Shown: one piece after another, positions 46,240 through 55,975 of the stretch
How the letters are laid out: every line of letters starts with the position of its first letter
Numbering within the stretch: the stretch's first letter is position 1
Assembly (NCBI RefSeq): GCF_048544455.1
Contig: NC_133534.1
Span: 224,468,292 to 224,532,291, forward strand
Source: Silene latifolia
Lineage: Eukaryota > Streptophyta > Magnoliopsida > Caryophyllales > Caryophyllaceae
DNA length: 64,000 bases
Reading direction: 5' to 3'
Position numbers and translations under genes: made by a program
The notes under the pieces: model-generated
The model's database searches: none
Told to the model about the DNA's origin: nothing
Seen by the model: the letters and a program-made list of their open reading frames with translations, nothing else

Positions 46240-49200
46240 ATGACTAATCGAGGTATGTGTCTCATTCTTGCATTAATCTTCCGTATTTGCTCAATTTTGA
46301 GTCGAAAAAATTAGGGTTTATGACCCATTTGATCGAAAATTTGGGGCTTTTCCCCCAAATGCATTTGCTTTGTGAAATTGACATTAGAAATGGATAATTG
46401 GTAACATTAGGAACATAACCATGTATTTGTCTCGAATTTTCGTTGAGTTTTGAGCCTTTGAATGAAATTTGAGACGGTTTCACAGCTAAACCGTAAATCG
46501 ATTCGAAAATAGCCTTTGGATCGCCCATTTGCGATGAAACTTGATATTTGGGGTCCTTGAATGATGGGTAAACTTTCTACCATCTCGGAATTTTGGTTTG
46601 TGACAGCTTTTTCAGGACACTTTTCTAGGGCATAATCGCTGTTATAACGAAATGCTGCCGAAATTTCGACTCGAACCCGGAACTAGGCTTCAAATTAGGC
46701 TTGACTTGACCCAAGTTACCACATGAGTGATCGGGTTGGTGAGAATGTGGCCAAAGGTGGCGAGAAAAGAGCGATTTCAGGGCTTCCGAAGGCTCGAAAA
46801 TCCCCTAACCAAGGCTTGTCGTCACGTGACGCGGCCTAAATTTGTTTTAATGTTGCAGGTGATGTGGCTTCTACTTCTGGGAGGACTCCCATGGAGATAG
46901 ACGTTACTACTGTCGAGGAGGCTTTAGAGCAGGCCTTCACCGCCGCGGTGATGGCTGCTGGGGACGAGGTCCATGAGGAGGAGGCTGTTGAGGAGGAAGA
47001 GGCCCCGAGACGGGCCAACGTTGGACGAGGAGGTCGTCAGCTGAGAGGAGCTCCTGCGTGGGCTGAGACTTGGGAGAGTAGGCACTGGGCCGTGGGTCTG
47101 CAGAGGGTCACCTGTCCTACAGGACGGTGAAGAGCTTGGTAAATAGGAATTCACTACTCATTACTCATCCTCTTTCATTCATTTATATCTCTTTCGATTT
47201 TCATTCAAAACTAAAGATAGCTTTTTATTTCAAATCACGATAGGAGGCCGGGAACATCAGGTCGTTCTCGGGCTATACGACAGCGATGGAGCACTACGAG
47301 CGGCTGTCGGCGGAGGAGCGGGCCATGATCGAGCGTGGAGCGTTCGGTCCTTTGGTGCAGGCCTGGAGATATATCGCGAAGAGGAAGCTACGGGCTAACC
47401 TTAGCCTGGTCCGCGCTTTCTTGGACCGATTCTGGGATACGACTTCCACGTTTCACATGCCTTTTGGTGAGGTGGGAGTCACTTTGGAGGATTACGGCAT
47501 GATTTCTGGTCTGCCGTGTGGGACCGAGGAGGTGGAGTGGCCGGAGACTGCCATGAGGGTGGACTCGGCCGAGGCGAGGAGATTGATCGGCTGGAACCTA
47601 TCACCGAAGGCCGTCACAGTGCCGGGCTTGGTGCCCAGCTCCTACGTTCGAGACTACTTTGCGGGAAAGATCCCGGCGCTGGTGACGATTGACGGGAGGG
47701 AGACGGCTCCTCCTCCTCCTGTCTGGAGCGGAGGGCTCGTTTGTGGCTCTGGTGGTTTTGTCTTCGATTTACCTCGGAGACAAGGGCGAGAGGTGTCGAC
47801 GAAGCTTCTTCCCTTCCTTTTCGACCCGAGTTCCCTAGGGCATTGGGGACGGGTCACTTGCGGCTTTGCGGTCCTCATCCGCTTCATGAGGGCCATAGTT
47901 CGTCCGGAGTTGATGGAGAAGGGGACTTCTCCTGGCGCTGTCGGACCTGGACTACTGCTGGAGGTATGAACCTTCATTGAGGCCGAAATCAATTCCTTTC
48001 TTTATCAAATTATGAAAGATCGCTATTAACTGTCCTGTTTTGCAGGCGTGGGTGTACTCCTACTTCCCGGGCCTTGCGCCCAAGAGGACGGAGCCGCTGG
48101 AGAAGGCCTATCCCGTGGTGAGGGATTGGGTGATGTGCAGGACGAAGAGCAAGCGTTCTTCTCACGGTGTCTACCGGCGGGATGTGAACGCTCTTCAGCT
48201 AGACAGCGTAAGTATCTTGCTTATATTCATTTGTTTCTATATTGCTTTTAAATTGATCATGAGAATGATTCCTTGTTTATCTTGTCCCAGTGGGTGCCCA
48301 GGCCTTGGGCGGAGTACGCTGACACGCCTCCTTTTGTGGCCGAGGTCCTTCGACCTAGGAGCTCGAGCCAGCTGCTGTTGAGGATGTCGATGGGTCCGGT
48401 GTGGTACTTGGGCGAGCGCTTGGCTCGTCAGTGCTCTCGGGATGTGTTGACGGTTCCCATCAATCCTCCTAGGACGATGTTCAGGGAGCCTTCTGAGGCT
48501 GAGAGGGAGGCGGACTTGGCTGGTGCCAGTGGTGACGCCCTCCTTCTTCCTGGCGAGGACTACTCGGCGTTCCTCTACGGGAGGTTAGCGTACTGGCCGG
48601 TAGTGGTGAGCATCTTTTACTCTTCCTCTTGATTTGATTTCCTTTTTAGAACTATAATGAAAGATCACCAATTAACGAGAAATATTTGGTTTTGCAGGAG
48701 GTTGAGGCGGCGGGCATCGAGCCCCCAGAGTACCCTGAGACCCTCGAGTACACTGACGCGACCAGGAGGACGACGATCTCCGAGCTGCGTGACTTTGACG
48801 TGGCTGTGACGGATGCTGGCCTAGACGATTGGCAACATCTGATTCGGAGGGTAAATCCTCTAACTTTGCATAACTTTTGTGTAAGAACACATTTGATTGA
48901 GTTTGTTCATTTATTGAGAACTTCTTTTTGAAAATGCAGGTCGCGCCGTCTCGGTTCGTGGCGTTGTGGAGGGTGGCCAACCGGCTGCGAGCTACGGCCG
49001 TCGAGGCACTTGTCGGCGGTCGAGGCCGTCAGGTATGAACCTTATGCCTGTTTCATTTTTGAATTTTGATTTTCCAACTTTGCTTGAAACGATTGACATG
49101 AGCCATTTTGTTGTTTTCAGGGGGACCGCGAGCTGGAGCGAGAGTTGACCCAGTCTCGGGAGGAGACAACTCGCTTGTTGAGGGAGCTCGAGGTTCGGGA

Positions 49201-49258
49201 CGCCGAGATTGCCGCTCTTGCGGCAAGAGTTGCAGAGCTGGAGGGCGACCAGCAGTAG
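46240..49258 (+). pseudogene. Plant mobile domain (PMD) gene in the Tat element, antisense, 8 exons, one base missing
   Basis: Exons are 46240-46252, 46859-47138, 47244-47963, 48046-48207, 48291-48605, 48698-48850, 48940-49032 and 49121-49258 (TAG). Introns are GT-AG; all internal joins from exon 3 on are phase 0. The total is 1874 nt, one short of 625 codons. The shift lies near 47089, where TGGGCCGTGGG probably lost a G. Exon 1 encodes only MTNR plus one base. The PMD (aminotransferase-like, plant mobile domain) is in exon 3: FLDRFWDTTSTFHMPFGEVG then TLEDYGMISGLP. Exons 4-6 complete it (AWVYSYFPGL; WVPRPWAEYAD). The last exon is a coiled coil with a leucine heptad pattern (ELERELTQSREETTRLLREL). 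Antisense or extra PMD genes between pol and the 3' LTR are known in Tat elements; the role is unknown. GC content is much higher than in the surroundings. Confidence 0.8.
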
Positions 49259-50018
49259 TTTTGTGTAGCTTTTTTTGTTTGTTTGTTGGCTATATTTTGC
49301 ACAGTTGTACATTTGGACCTTCATTTGGACCTTCATTTGGACCTTCATTTGGAACATTCTGGACTTTGTTTGGGGCTCGAGCCCTCAGTTTGTTGTACAT
49401 TTCCCTTTTTTGGTTGTATATACGATGGCCTGAGTGCCTTTGCTGCTGGGTTGTGTTGCTTGTACCTGCAGGTTAGCTTTGAACAGGTTTGGTGAATGAC
49501 GTTTACGCCGTCATGCCGCCGAAATTTACATAGAAAATCACGCAAAACATACATTTATATATACATATGGCATTAATTAGCGCAAAACGAGTGACGCAAA
49601 AGAATGCCAAAAAATGCAAAAAATCTGCCGGAAAATGACCGGACGGTAGGGAGGGTTACCCCCCAAAAAAAGAAAAAAAATAGAAATCTATAAGTTAGAG
49701 GTGAGATGATGAAATAAATGAAATTAAATTGAAATGAGATTTATTTCCTAAAATTAATAAAAATGAAAATTATTTCCTAAAATGAAAATGGAAATTATTA
49801 AAAATAAAAATTATTTCCTAAAATGGAAAAAAAAATGTGCAAGTGCGGTAAAATGGCGAAAATGTCGATGTCGCCTCGAAATGCGTGCCCGCGGAATTAG
49901 GAAACCTGAAACATGGTAATCTACACGTATTTACCAAAATAACAACCCGTAGGAATAGGAAATTATTCGTCATGGAATTAGGAAAGATCCAACGCGGAAA
50001 ATCACAGAAGTGAAGCTG
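49259..50018. other. Spacer between the two antisense genes, with 12 bp tandem repeat
   Basis: At about 49309-49352 the 12 bp unit CATTTGGACCTT is repeated four times just after the PMD gene, in its likely 3' untranslated region. The rest is AT-rich with no gene. Confidence 0.6.
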
Positions 50019-50086
50019 AGGAAGAGGCGCAGCATGAGCTGCGTCCCTTTGAAGAGGCGCAGCAGGTGCTGCGCCTGTTCCCAGGT
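50019..50086. repeat. Paired GC-rich hairpin motif upstream of antisense gene 2
   Basis: Two consecutive copies of GAAGAGGCGCAGCA-NN-TGCTGCG-like dyads (the first with GAGCTGCGTC, the second with GGTGCTGCGCC), about 32 bp apart and ending 38 bp before a TATA box. The same pair occurs in both LTRs and at 46044-46107. Confidence 0.8.
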
Positions 50087-50123
50087 TGCTCTATTCTGGC
50101 AGATTTTTGGAAACAGAAATTAG

Positions 50124-50131
50124 TATAAATA
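50124..50131 (+). promoter_or_regulatory. TATA box of antisense gene 2
   Basis: TATAAATA lies 94 bp before the ATG at 50218, on the plus strand, opposite to the element's own transcription. Position and sequence fit a plant core promoter. Confidence 0.6.
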
Positions 50132-50217
50132 GAAACGTCGATGGAACTTTTATTCACACAATTCTTCCGTCTCTGCTTCATCTAATTACATAAAATTCTT
50201 AAAATAATCTTTTCATC

Positions 50218-51720
50218 ATGAATACTTTGGAGATTCGTTTGAAGGAATGGACCAACGAATTTTCGAACATGGAGAAACATGATATGGGTGCTTATAATTT
50301 TGGGTCTTTGTTGAGTTTAAAACTCATCAAGGTTGTTAAACCATTCTTGGATGCTTGTCTTGACTATTGGGACCCGAATTACCATGTTTTTGCGTTCCCT
50401 GGGGGCGATATTTGCCCATTTCCTGAAGAAATTGCCGCTATTGGTGGGTGGGATCCCGAACACTTGCCTGCCATTCCTTCTACTTCGCAAGGGTACAAGA
50501 GCAAATTTAGAGACTTGCTTGGGTTGACTAGACTTGAGGTGGACCGTCTAGTGACTTCGAAGGGAGTGCGAATGTTGGATTTCATAAATCGATTCATCAA
50601 CAGGGCCGACCCCACCGTTTCTCATGTTGCTAGGCGGAGGGCATTTGGCTTTTGCTTGTTACATGTGTATGTTTTCCAAGGGCATGTTGATGAGACTTGA
50701 GAGGTGATCCCCGTCTTCTAGGCCTTGTTGAGCAAATGGAGTTGCGCAGGAGCCCAGCTGGTTTATGCTTAGGAGAGATTCTTTTGGGCTTGGATAATAG
50801 GAAAGCCAACCGTGACCTACCGTATTTGGGAAGTCCCGTCATTCTGCAGGTAAAAGACATTTTTTCTTCTTCTTTTTGTTTTCGTTTTTTTTTTTTTCGT
50901 TTTTTTTTTTTTTTTTTGATGTCTAATACCCGCTTTTGGTAGGTTTGGTTTATGGAACGGCTCCGATTGATCGAGCCCCCAGTTCATGTTCCTTCCTATC
51001 ATGCTCGTTCAATTGCGATGAGGACTAGGCTTTACATGGTGGATTTCACCCGGGTCTGCAATTATTGGGAGAACAAACTGAAGAGCGATGATGGTCCCTT
51101 GATTAGGTGGATTGTGCCGTGGTGGCACCTCAAATATGTCACTGGAGTGTCTTCCTTGGATCCTACTCGGTCCGTGCGCATTCCTGGATTGGAGTTTATG
51201 GTGTGCATCTTCCCGGAGAGGCTGATGAGACAAGTTGGGCTGAAACAGACGATCCCGAAGCTTGATACCGTCCCGCAGACTGCTATGGCGCTTACTACAG
51301 AGAGCCGAAGGGAGTGGGACATTAAATGGGCTCAAAGAAATGTGTAGTTCTTGAACTCTTCTGCAAATGCCTTGTGGGTGTCGGATTCTTATCTGCGATG
51401 GAGAAAGGCTACTACTCCGGAAGAGCGCGAGAGATTGAGGAAGCGCGAGCCCGTTGACTACAAGGTGCGCGAGGTAGAGAAAGAAAAAGGAGAAGCATCT
51501 GACAGAAGGAGAAGAAGAAGCCGGGCTTCGAGTTATTCATCCTTCGAAGAAACCGAAGATCTCTCCTGTCGTGGAATTGGTGATTGGCAAGAATGGAAAG
51601 TCTAGGCCTCGAGAAAGACCTTTGGTGATTAGGTCTGAGGTGGCGCAAGAGCGTCCGGCTCGAGGTCGTGACAAGAAGTATGACAAGAATGACAAGGGCA
51701 AGGGGAAGATGGAGGAATAG
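50218..51720 (+). pseudogene. Second antisense gene of the Tat element, mobile-domain-like, broken
   Basis: It starts MNTLEIRLKEWTNEF at 50218, after a TATA box. Exon 1 runs to 50849 and exon 2 starts at 50943 (intron GTAAAAG...TTGGTAG, with a T-rich tract). Exon 1 changes frame near 50695. Exon 2 (VWFMERLRLIEPP) meets a TAG at about 51345 after AQRNV, continues in frame (NALWVSDSYLRW) and shifts again near 51520 to give a basic, charged tail (GRDKKYDKNDKGKGKMEE) ending TAG at 51720. The core (YHVFAFPGGDICPFPEEIAA; LGSPVILQVWF) resembles the PMD-like DUF7745 proteins common in plant genomes, which is recognition from memory. Total length would be about 470 residues. Its function is unknown. 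Confidence 0.65.
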
Positions 51721-52286
51721 CCCGAGTCTTTATTTATTATTTGATTATTATTATTATTATTATTATTATTTATTGTTGTAATAAAGAAAGGTGGGGTTTT
51801 TAGAATCCTAGCCTCTTCTATTTTTATTATGTAGCGTACTATTATTAATAGAAAATGGATGAAATAAAAAAAAAGGTTAAATGGTTATGAAACCGTTGTG
51901 ATTTTCTATTTATTATTCTTGTCGAATTCCAAATGCAATGCAAATGTCCTTCTATTTACATTTTAAAATAAATGGGTTGTATCCTGTGAAAGATTGCCTA
52001 CGTATTCACTTAAAAAAAATGAAATCAAACCCTTGCGCGTAGTTCGAGTAAATGTAAAAGAATAATTGTTCTAAGCAAGAGCTTGTAATGAACTTAGAAA
52101 ATAAGCATGAGCTTTTTGCTTACTCTGAAGGTGCAAATTTAGTTTATTTGATGATACGAGGATGACAAATTTGTCAAAATACAAGAGTACAGTGACATTA
52201 GCTTATTTCAGCTTGGCCAGGGGCCGTTTATTTCGTGCCACAAGAGCGACACGTGGGGTTACACGAGGCGCGTTTTTGTCCCTATC
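51721..52286. other. Spacer between pol and antisense gene 2
   Basis: This AT-rich stretch has a (TTA)n-like microsatellite at about 51745-51772. It is the region where the plus-strand gene and the minus-strand pol converge, so both transcript ends should lie here. No gene is seen. Confidence 0.5.
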
Positions 52287-55200
52287 CTAGGCATAGTACC
52301 GTTTTAGTTGGTCAAGGTTTGTTGGGTTTGAAAACTCATTCCCATCTAGGTCAGTGATTCTAACCGCACCCCCTGGGAGTATGGATTTGACTAGAAATGG
52401 TCCGGCCCAATTAGGTTTGAATTTTCCCCGTGGGTCAACAGGTAGAAGAGCTCTAACCGATTTAAGTACTAAGTCTCCCTCCTTGATGTTCCTTGGCCTA
52501 ACCCTTTTGTTGAAAGCTCGTTTGATACGTGCTTGATATGTTTGGACATTATGTAAGGTGCGTAGCCTACGTTCATCCAGGAGGATGAGTTCTTCATATC
52601 TATCCCTTTTCCAATCAGCTTCTGGGATTTGACTCTCGAGTAAGATACGCAAGGATGGTATCTCTAGCTCAACTGGTTGTACAGCCTCCATGCCGTAGGT
52701 CAAATAGAAAGGAGTAGCCCCAGTGGGCGTCCTAACAGATGTGCGATATCCCCACAGAGCAAAGGGTATCTTGCTTGGCCAATCTCGATAGTTGTCAATC
52801 ATTTTCTTGAGAATCGTGACAACATTCTTGTTTGCCGCCTCTACCGCGCCGTTAGTCTGTGGTCTATAGGGCGAAGAGTGTTGATGCCTAATCTTGTATT
52901 TGGCTAGCAATTGCTCAGTCTCAGCTTGGAAATGTGATCCATTATCACTAATGATCTCATGTGGGCAACCGTATCGACAGATGATGTTGTTTTGTATGAA
53001 CTTTGCCACATTTTTAGCCGTGAGACTGGTGTAGGAAGCCGCTTCGACCCATTTGGTGGAATAGTCAATTGCCACTAGGATGAAACAGTGACCTCCTGTT
53101 CCGGCTGGGGTTATCTTCCCGATTATGTCAATTTCCCACGCAGAAAATGGCCAGGGAGACGTCATCGTATAGAGCAATGAAGGAGGAACGTGTTGTACAT
53201 TCCCGAAGATTTGGCAATTATGGCAATGTCTTACATATTTGATGCAATCGGATTCCATTGTGGTCCAATAATATCCCAAACGTGTGATTTTCTTTGCCAT
53301 CATGGGCCCACTCATGTGAGGACCGCATTCTCCGTCGTGGACTTCTTCCATCACCTTTCGTGCCTGTGAATGATCAAGGCAGCATAGGATTACACCAAGA
53401 GGTGTCCTTTTGTATAATTCTCCTTGCATGAGAACGTATTGGGAAGCTAGTAGGCGTATAGCACGTTGTCCCCTCTTGTCCATATCGGGTGGATAGGTAC
53501 CATTGAGCTTAAAATTCAGGATTGCTTGGAACCAGGGGTCCTGCGCGACCTCCTCTTCATCGGTGATTTGGTGGACATAAGCCGGCTTTGACCGTCGTTC
53601 GATGCATAAGGGCATTTCCACCATGTGATCTGGCATATTAATCAAAGATGCAAGTTTCGCAAGAGCGTCTGCAAATTGATTTTCCTCCCGAGGTAGGTGT
53701 AGGTATGTCACGTGATCAAAGAATTGGGCAACTTGGTCTATTCTGGCTTGATAAGGTGCGAGGATTTCGCTTCGAATTTTCCAAGATCTTGTAACTTGGT
53801 TGATGATCAAGGATGAATCTCCATGTACTCGGAGGTTTTTAATGCCTAAGCTTACTGCCGCTTGTAATCCGATGAGACAAGCTTCGTATTCTGCAGCATT
53901 GTTTGTCACCTCGAAGTCGAGTTTGACAGCAATTGGTGTATGCTCGCCTTCAGGAGAAATTAGCAACACTCCTATTCCAAATCCTCTTAAGTTTGATGCT
54001 CCATCAAAATAAAGGTCCCAGGAATCTACATCAGTTTGGAGTATATCCTCGTCTGGAAATGACCAAGTGTCTATCGTTTGTGCGTCATTGATGGGATTTT
54101 CTGCGAAGAATTCGGCGACGGCGCGACCTTTTATAACTTTCAGTGGCACGTATTTGAGGTCAAATTCTGAGAGCATCAGAGTCCATCTTGCTAGGCGTCC
54201 GTTGAGGACGGGTTTCTCGAAGAGGTATTTGACCGGATCCATTTTGGAGTATATTTTGACGGAGTAGCTAAGCATGTAATGGCGTAGCTTCTTTGTTGCC
54301 CACACAAGAGCGAGGCATGTCTTTTTGAGTTGGGAGTATTTACACTCGTATTCCAAGAACTTCTTACTAAGGTAGTAGATAGCTCTTTCTTCATTTCCTA
54401 CAGTTTGAGCCAGCATGGCACCCATGGCTGTGTCGGTTACTGTGAGATATAAACCAAGAGGTTGATCTCGTTGTGGCGGCATGAGCACTGGTGGTTTAGC
54501 CAATATCTCTTTGATTCTGTCAAATGCCTTTTGGCAATCATCATCCCACATGGTGTGGTCCGTTTTCTTGAGTTTCTTGAAGATAGGCTCACAAATCATT
54601 GTAAGTTTCGATATGAATCGACTTATATACTGCACTTTTCCCAGGAATCCTCTGACTTCTTTTTCTGTTTGAGGTTGTGGCATTTCGATCAGAGCCTTGA
54701 TCTTTGAAGGGTCTATTTCTATACCTCGTTGGCTAACGACGTATCCCAGGAGTTTGCCAGATGTCACTCCGAATGTGCATTTCAGAGGATTGAGCCTCAT
54801 GTTGTACTTTTGTAGCCTTGTAAAAAATTTGCGAAGGTTCGCAATATGCCCTTTTCTATCCTTGGATTTGACAATCATGTCATCTACGTATACCTCAACT
54901 TCTTTGTGCATCATGTCATGTAAGAGTGTAGTTGCGGTGCGTTGATATGTAGCTCCGGCGTTGATCAATCCAAATGGCATGACCGTATAGCAATAGGTTC
55001 CCCATTGAGTGATGAAGGCGGTCTTATGCATGTCTTCTATGGCCATCTTGATTTGGTTATAACCCGCATATCCATCCATGAAGGATAGTAACGCATGGTC
55101 TGCAGTATTGTCCACCAATATGTCGATGTGAGGTAGAGGGAAGTCATCCTTAGGGCTTGCTTTGTTTAAGTCCCTAAAATCAACACAAACACGGATTCTC

Positions 55201-55325
55201 CCATCCTTTTTGGGTACGGGTACTATGTTGGCTACCCAATCAGAATACTCGGAAACTTTGATGAACCTGGCTTTGAATTGCTTGTCAACTTCTTCCTTAA
55301 TCTTTAGAGCCCATTCTGTCCTCAT
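52287..55325 (-). CDS. Tat-element pol: reverse transcriptase, RNase H, archaeal-type RNase H, integrase (1012 aa open)
   Basis: This is a long intact frame. Reverse transcriptase: DWVANIVPVPKKDG near residue 30, catalytic YVDD at 146-149. Gypsy-type RNase H is around 290-400 (GLYLTVTDTAMGAML). A second, archaeal-type RNase H starts LYFDGASN, with D441, E479, D503 and D553 as likely metal ligands. Integrase: zinc site H663, H670, C701, C704; catalytic D733 (WEIDIIG), D794 (ISDNGSHF) and E829 (NGAVEA). The C-terminus carries the usual GDLVLK and FLVKSILPGGAVRI patterns, with no chromodomain. The true start lies in the frame upstream (55322-55975): a one-base shift near 55340, within KR-SFDE against KLRRMRTEW, separates them. 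It copies the RNA to DNA and inserts it. Confidence 0.92.
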   Translation of the reverse strand: MRTEWALKIKEEVDKQFKARFIKVSEYSDWVANIVPVPKKDGRIRVCVDFRDLNKASPKDDFPLPHIDILVDNTADHALLSFMDGYAGYNQIKMAIEDMHKTAFITQWGTYCYTVMPFGLINAGATYQRTATTLLHDMMHKEVEVYVDDMIVKSKDRKGHIANLRKFFTRLQKYNMRLNPLKCTFGVTSGKLLGYVVSQRGIEIDPSKIKALIEMPQPQTEKEVRGFLGKVQYISRFISKLTMICEPIFKKLKKTDHTMWDDDCQKAFDRIKEILAKPPVLMPPQRDQPLGLYLTVTDTAMGAMLAQTVGNEERAIYYLSKKFLEYECKYSQLKKTCLALVWATKKLRHYMLSYSVKIYSKMDPVKYLFEKPVLNGRLARWTLMLSEFDLKYVPLKVIKGRAVAEFFAENPINDAQTIDTWSFPDEDILQTDVDSWDLYFDGASNLRGFGIGVLLISPEGEHTPIAVKLDFEVTNNAAEYEACLIGLQAAVSLGIKNLRVHGDSSLIINQVTRSWKIRSEILAPYQARIDQVAQFFDHVTYLHLPREENQFADALAKLASLINMPDHMVEMPLCIERRSKPAYVHQITDEEEVAQDPWFQAILNFKLNGTYPPDMDKRGQRAIRLLASQYVLMQGELYKRTPLGVILCCLDHSQARKVMEEVHDGECGPHMSGPMMAKKITRLGYYWTTMESDCIKYVRHCHNCQIFGNVQHVPPSLLYTMTSPWPFSAWEIDIIGKITPAGTGGHCFILVAIDYSTKWVEAASYTSLTAKNVAKFIQNNIICRYGCPHEIISDNGSHFQAETEQLLAKYKIRHQHSSPYRPQTNGAVEAANKNVVTILKKMIDNYRDWPSKIPFALWGYRTSVRTPTGATPFYLTYGMEAVQPVELEIPSLRILLESQIPEADWKRDRYEELILLDERRLRTLHNVQTYQARIKRAFNKRVRPRNIKEGDLVLKSVRALLPVDPRGKFKPNWAGPFLVKSILPGGAVRITDLDGNEFSNPTNLDQLKRYYA

Positions 55326-55975
55326 TCGTCGAAGCTTCGTTTTCTGGGTTTGAAACCTGGCTTAATCGGAATCCTATGTTCAGCGATATCCCTGTCGATC
55401 CCTGGCATGTCTTTGTAGGACCAAGCGAAAACGTCTTTGAATTCATTTAGGAGGTCTATGAAATCGGCCCTTTCGGTAGAGCTCAAGGTAGTCCCTATCC
55501 TAAGTTCTTGGGGTTCTAGTTCAGTTCCTACATTGATGGGTTCGGTGTCCTCTATTACTGGTCCCCCTTCCCCTTCCTGCAGTATTTCTTTGGCTACGTA
55601 GGGAGGAATTTCGATCGAGTCTGGGTCTTGGTCATCCTCAGTATCATCGTAAACATAATTGCACTCAAGATAACACAAAGAGTAAGTAGAACCTGATTTA
55701 TTCATATTAAAATTTGAGTAGAGTTGAAACAAAGAAGCCAACTGATCCATGGTCAGTGGCGGCAAAGGGACAGTGGTTGGGACATTTTCCGAACTACTGT
55801 GACTACTCGAGGCTAAGCTAGGAGAAACAAAGGGAGTGGGGATGACGACAGGAGGAGGCTTTCTAATGACTTCTCTAGACTCCGACTCTGACTCCGAATC
55901 CGACTCGAACTCATCGTCTTCTGGTTCTCCTTTGAACATCTCTCCTTCTCCAGTGGTGAGCTTGAAGAGTCTTCC
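55322..55975 (-). CDS. Tat-element pol, N-terminal linker before reverse transcriptase
   Basis: This is in the same frame as gag-pro and follows directly after its TAA. It begins GRLFKLTTGEGEMFKGEP. It is acidic and serine-rich early on (ESDSESESES), then enters the conserved segment before reverse transcriptase (FIDLLNEFKDVFAWSYKDMPG, then HRIPIKPGFKPRKR). It stops after SFDE because of a frameshift; the following frame picks up LRRMRTEW. The first ATG (55939) is not necessarily used if the stop is read through. Confidence 0.8.
   Translation of the reverse strand, partial: GRLFKLTTGEGEMFKGEPEDDEFESDSESESESREVIRKPPPVVIPTPFVSPSLASSSHSSSENVPTTVPLPPLTMDQLASLFQLYSNFNMNKSGSTYSLCYLECNYVYDDTEDDQDPDSIEIPPYVAKEILQEGEGGPVIEDTEPINVGTELEPQELRIGTTLSSTERADFIDLLNEFKDVFAWSYKDMPGIDRDIAEHRIPIKPGFKPRKRSFDE

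Noticed and set aside
47654-47992. 112-codon minus-strand frame
   Set aside because: It is the shadow of the GC-rich PMD exon on the opposite strand.
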